Positions 5,578-7,168 of a stretch of DNA of 7,168 nt are shown piece after piece. A program made the translations under genes and the position numbers. Source of the stretch: Chloroflexota bacterium. GTDB lineage: Bacteria > Chloroflexota > Anaerolineae > B4-G1 > SLSP01. Numbering within the stretch: position 1 is the stretch's first letter; each line of letters begins with the position of its first letter. Under the pieces are notes generated by a model. That model did not search any database and had not been told where the DNA came from. It was given only the letters and a program-made list of their open reading frames with translations. Location of the stretch: NCBI GenBank assembly GCA_009908585.1, contig JAAAOZ010000102.1:1-7168 (forward strand). The letters run 5' to 3'.

Positions 5578-7168
5578 GGTGGAGATTGGAAGTTAATTGG
5601 TGAAGATAAAGGTCTGGAACTCACCAATGTACTCACCGTTTCGAAAGACAAGAAGGGACGTTTGTGGTGCGGACGACCTTCCGCAGGCATCGCTTTGTAC
5701 GACCCACAATTAGATACTGCCCGCACCTGGAAGAACAGCGACTATCCCAATAGTCCATTCAAAATCTCCAGCTCTATCATTGATGAGCGGGGCCATCTTT
5801 GGCTGGGATGCCATGACGGGCTAAAGCTAATTCGAAATCCAGACCAGATCAAACTAAATGACTCCACATTGCACAAAAAGGCAAAAAAAGTTGACTTGGG
5901 TAATGTTACAAATGACAAAGTAAATGGATTGCTAATATACGATGACTATCTGGTGATCGGTGGCCAAAACGGCCACGCCTTCATGAACCTAAACTCTTTC
6001 TACACCCAAGAAAAACCCGATCTCTTTTTCTTCGACACCAGCGATCCAGCCCATGGAGGCGCCGGTGAGCAGAATGCGCTCTACTTAGATTCTAAAGGCT
6101 ATCTGTGGATCGGAAAAGACCGCGGAGCGCTTCGGATTGATATGAAAAACCTCGTATTTGATACCCTGCCCGTCTCTATCGTCATCGATGAAATAACAGC
6201 CGGAAATGAGGAGGTAACGCTACAAAACGGTGACCACCTCGAACTCCCCACGAAGAAACGATCCCTTCAACTCGATGTCCGCCAAAGCTTTTCAGGCTAC
6301 CTCAACGACAATGTGGATTTCCGCTATCGACTCCAAAAAAGCAATGAAAAAAAAGGCGACTTTCTCGATGTGCCCGAGTCGGGAAGCATTCGGATTGATT
6401 ATCTGGCGCCGGGATCCTACACATTGGATTTTCAGGCTATAAAAAACAATCAAATTTCGGATATCCGCACGCTGAGCCTGGAAGTGCCTTTCATTTTGGT
6501 CGAGAATCCCCTGTTCTGGATGGGCCTGATCGGTTTCTTCTTCCTGGGTGTGTTTATCATTCTCTATTTCCAATACCAGTCAAAGTATCGAATCAAACAA
6601 TCCGAACTCCAGCTATCTCAACTAAAAGGCGAGCTGGACCAAATGCAGGTCAAAGCCATCTCCAGCGCACTAAACCCCCACTTTATCAATAATGCCCTTC
6701 ACTGGCTGCAGTCAAAAATGAGAAGTGACAAAGATGCCGTGCAAATGATCGATCGAATATCCGAAAATATCCGCATGGTGTTTACCCAGAGTCGACAGGG
6801 AACCCCCTTTCACACACTAAAAGAAGAATTGAACCTGGTGCAAAATTACGTCTACGTTCAGCAAATTCGGTACGGAGACGAATTAAAGTGTAACATACCT
6901 TCTCCCAACTCCCTCGGACATCTGGCCTCCATCCAAATTCCCCTAATGCAAATCCAAATTCACATGGAAAATGCCATCGAACACGGCATTCGCAATCGCC
7001 TGGGGAAAGGTTGGGTAAAGGTATCCATCCATGAAGAACCCGAATATATTCACATCCAGGTCGCCGATAATGGTGTAGGACGAGCACAAGCCCGGGCCCT
7101 GGGCTCAGGAGGCACACAACAAGGCGTCTTAATGTTGCAAAACCTCCATCGCATATACAATCAGAATA
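5563..7168 (+). CDS. membrane sensor histidine kinase with propeller repeats, truncated at 5' end and open at right edge
   Basis: The frame is open for 535 codons after a TGA at 5560-5562 and has no ATG, GTG or TTG before 5668, although homology-like propeller sequence already starts near 5581, so the 5' end is missing. Four two-component-regulator propeller blades are visible: GRLWCG (5659-5676), GHLWLG (5791-5808), DYLVIGG (5944-5964) and GYLWIG (6100-6117). A Y_Y_Y-like beta domain follows (about 6180-6480, with FRYRL and LAPGSYTLDF), then one transmembrane helix (about 6511-6570), a helical linker, and a LytS/YpdA-type kinase domain: LNPHFINNAL with phosphoacceptor His at 6679-6681, N box ENAIEHG (6967-6987), ADNGVG (7063-7080) and a glycine-rich G2 box near 7108-7131. 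It would sense a periplasmic ligand and phosphorylate a response regulator, probably of LytTR type. The architecture suggests Bacteroidota. Only a short C-terminal piece is lost at the right edge. Confidence 0.9.
5577..5600. other. probable junction between two unrelated sequence blocks
   Basis: Left of here lies the high-GC, all-minus housekeeping block; right of here lies lower-GC plus-strand coding sequence that starts inside a protein domain. The boundary coincides with the end of the heptad repeat. Either an assembly chimera or a true rearrangement breakpoint would look like this. Confidence 0.6.

Noticed and set aside
5541..5726. Minus-strand 61-codon open frame ending in LATCN-type residues upstream of etfB
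   Set aside because: It crosses the suspected junction, lies antisense to good propeller coding sequence, and its C-terminal part is just the translated heptad repeat.
1..7168. CRISPR array, tRNA, rRNA, insertion sequence, phage or defence genes
   Set aside because: No spaced direct repeats, no tRNA-like cloverleaf noticed, and no transposase, integrase or defence domain in the frames read.

Overview
The window reads as two unlike blocks of DNA joined near position 5580. Block 1 (about 1-5577) is a bacterial housekeeping region of roughly 58-60% GC with every gene on the minus strand. In transcription order it holds an electron-transfer flavoprotein beta subunit (etfB), ribosomal protein S15 (rpsO), polynucleotide phosphorylase (pnp), an unrecognised 58-residue protein, and the N-terminal half of a ClpC-type AAA+ unfoldase that runs off the left edge. 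The protein styles and the degenerate word-like repeat beside etfB suggest a Chloroflexota (Anaerolineae/Caldilineae-like) environmental genome. This is an impression from memory, not a database result.

Block 2 (about 5578-7168) is on the plus strand, has clearly lower GC (about 30-47% in the lines counted), and encodes the C-terminal part of a membrane sensor histidine kinase: beta-propeller repeats, Y_Y_Y domain, one transmembrane helix, then a LytS/YpdA-type kinase domain. This architecture is most typical of Bacteroidota. It has no start codon, signal peptide or full propeller, and it begins directly at a short heptad repeat lying against the etfB ribosome-binding site. The simplest reading is a chimeric assembly join at a low-complexity repeat; a real rearrangement or transfer that destroyed the gene's 5' end is the alternative.

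Regulation is fairly legible in block 1. rpsO has a strong extended -10 promoter (4514-4541). The rpsO-pnp gap carries a long perfect hairpin (4101-4137) and a second hairpin that buries the pnp Shine-Dalgarno sequence (3896-3932). The 58-residue gene follows pnp by 34 bases and ends in a good intrinsic terminator (1440-1468). A 28% GC island of about 200 bp separates that terminator from clpC and probably holds the clpC promoters.

Functionally, rpsO-pnp is the classic translation/RNA-decay pair, clpC serves protein quality control, and etfB serves flavin-based electron transfer. I found no tRNA, rRNA, CRISPR array, transposase or defence system, and nothing that makes a convincing new biological system. 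The points most worth checking are the junction at about 5580 and the pnp leader hairpin.
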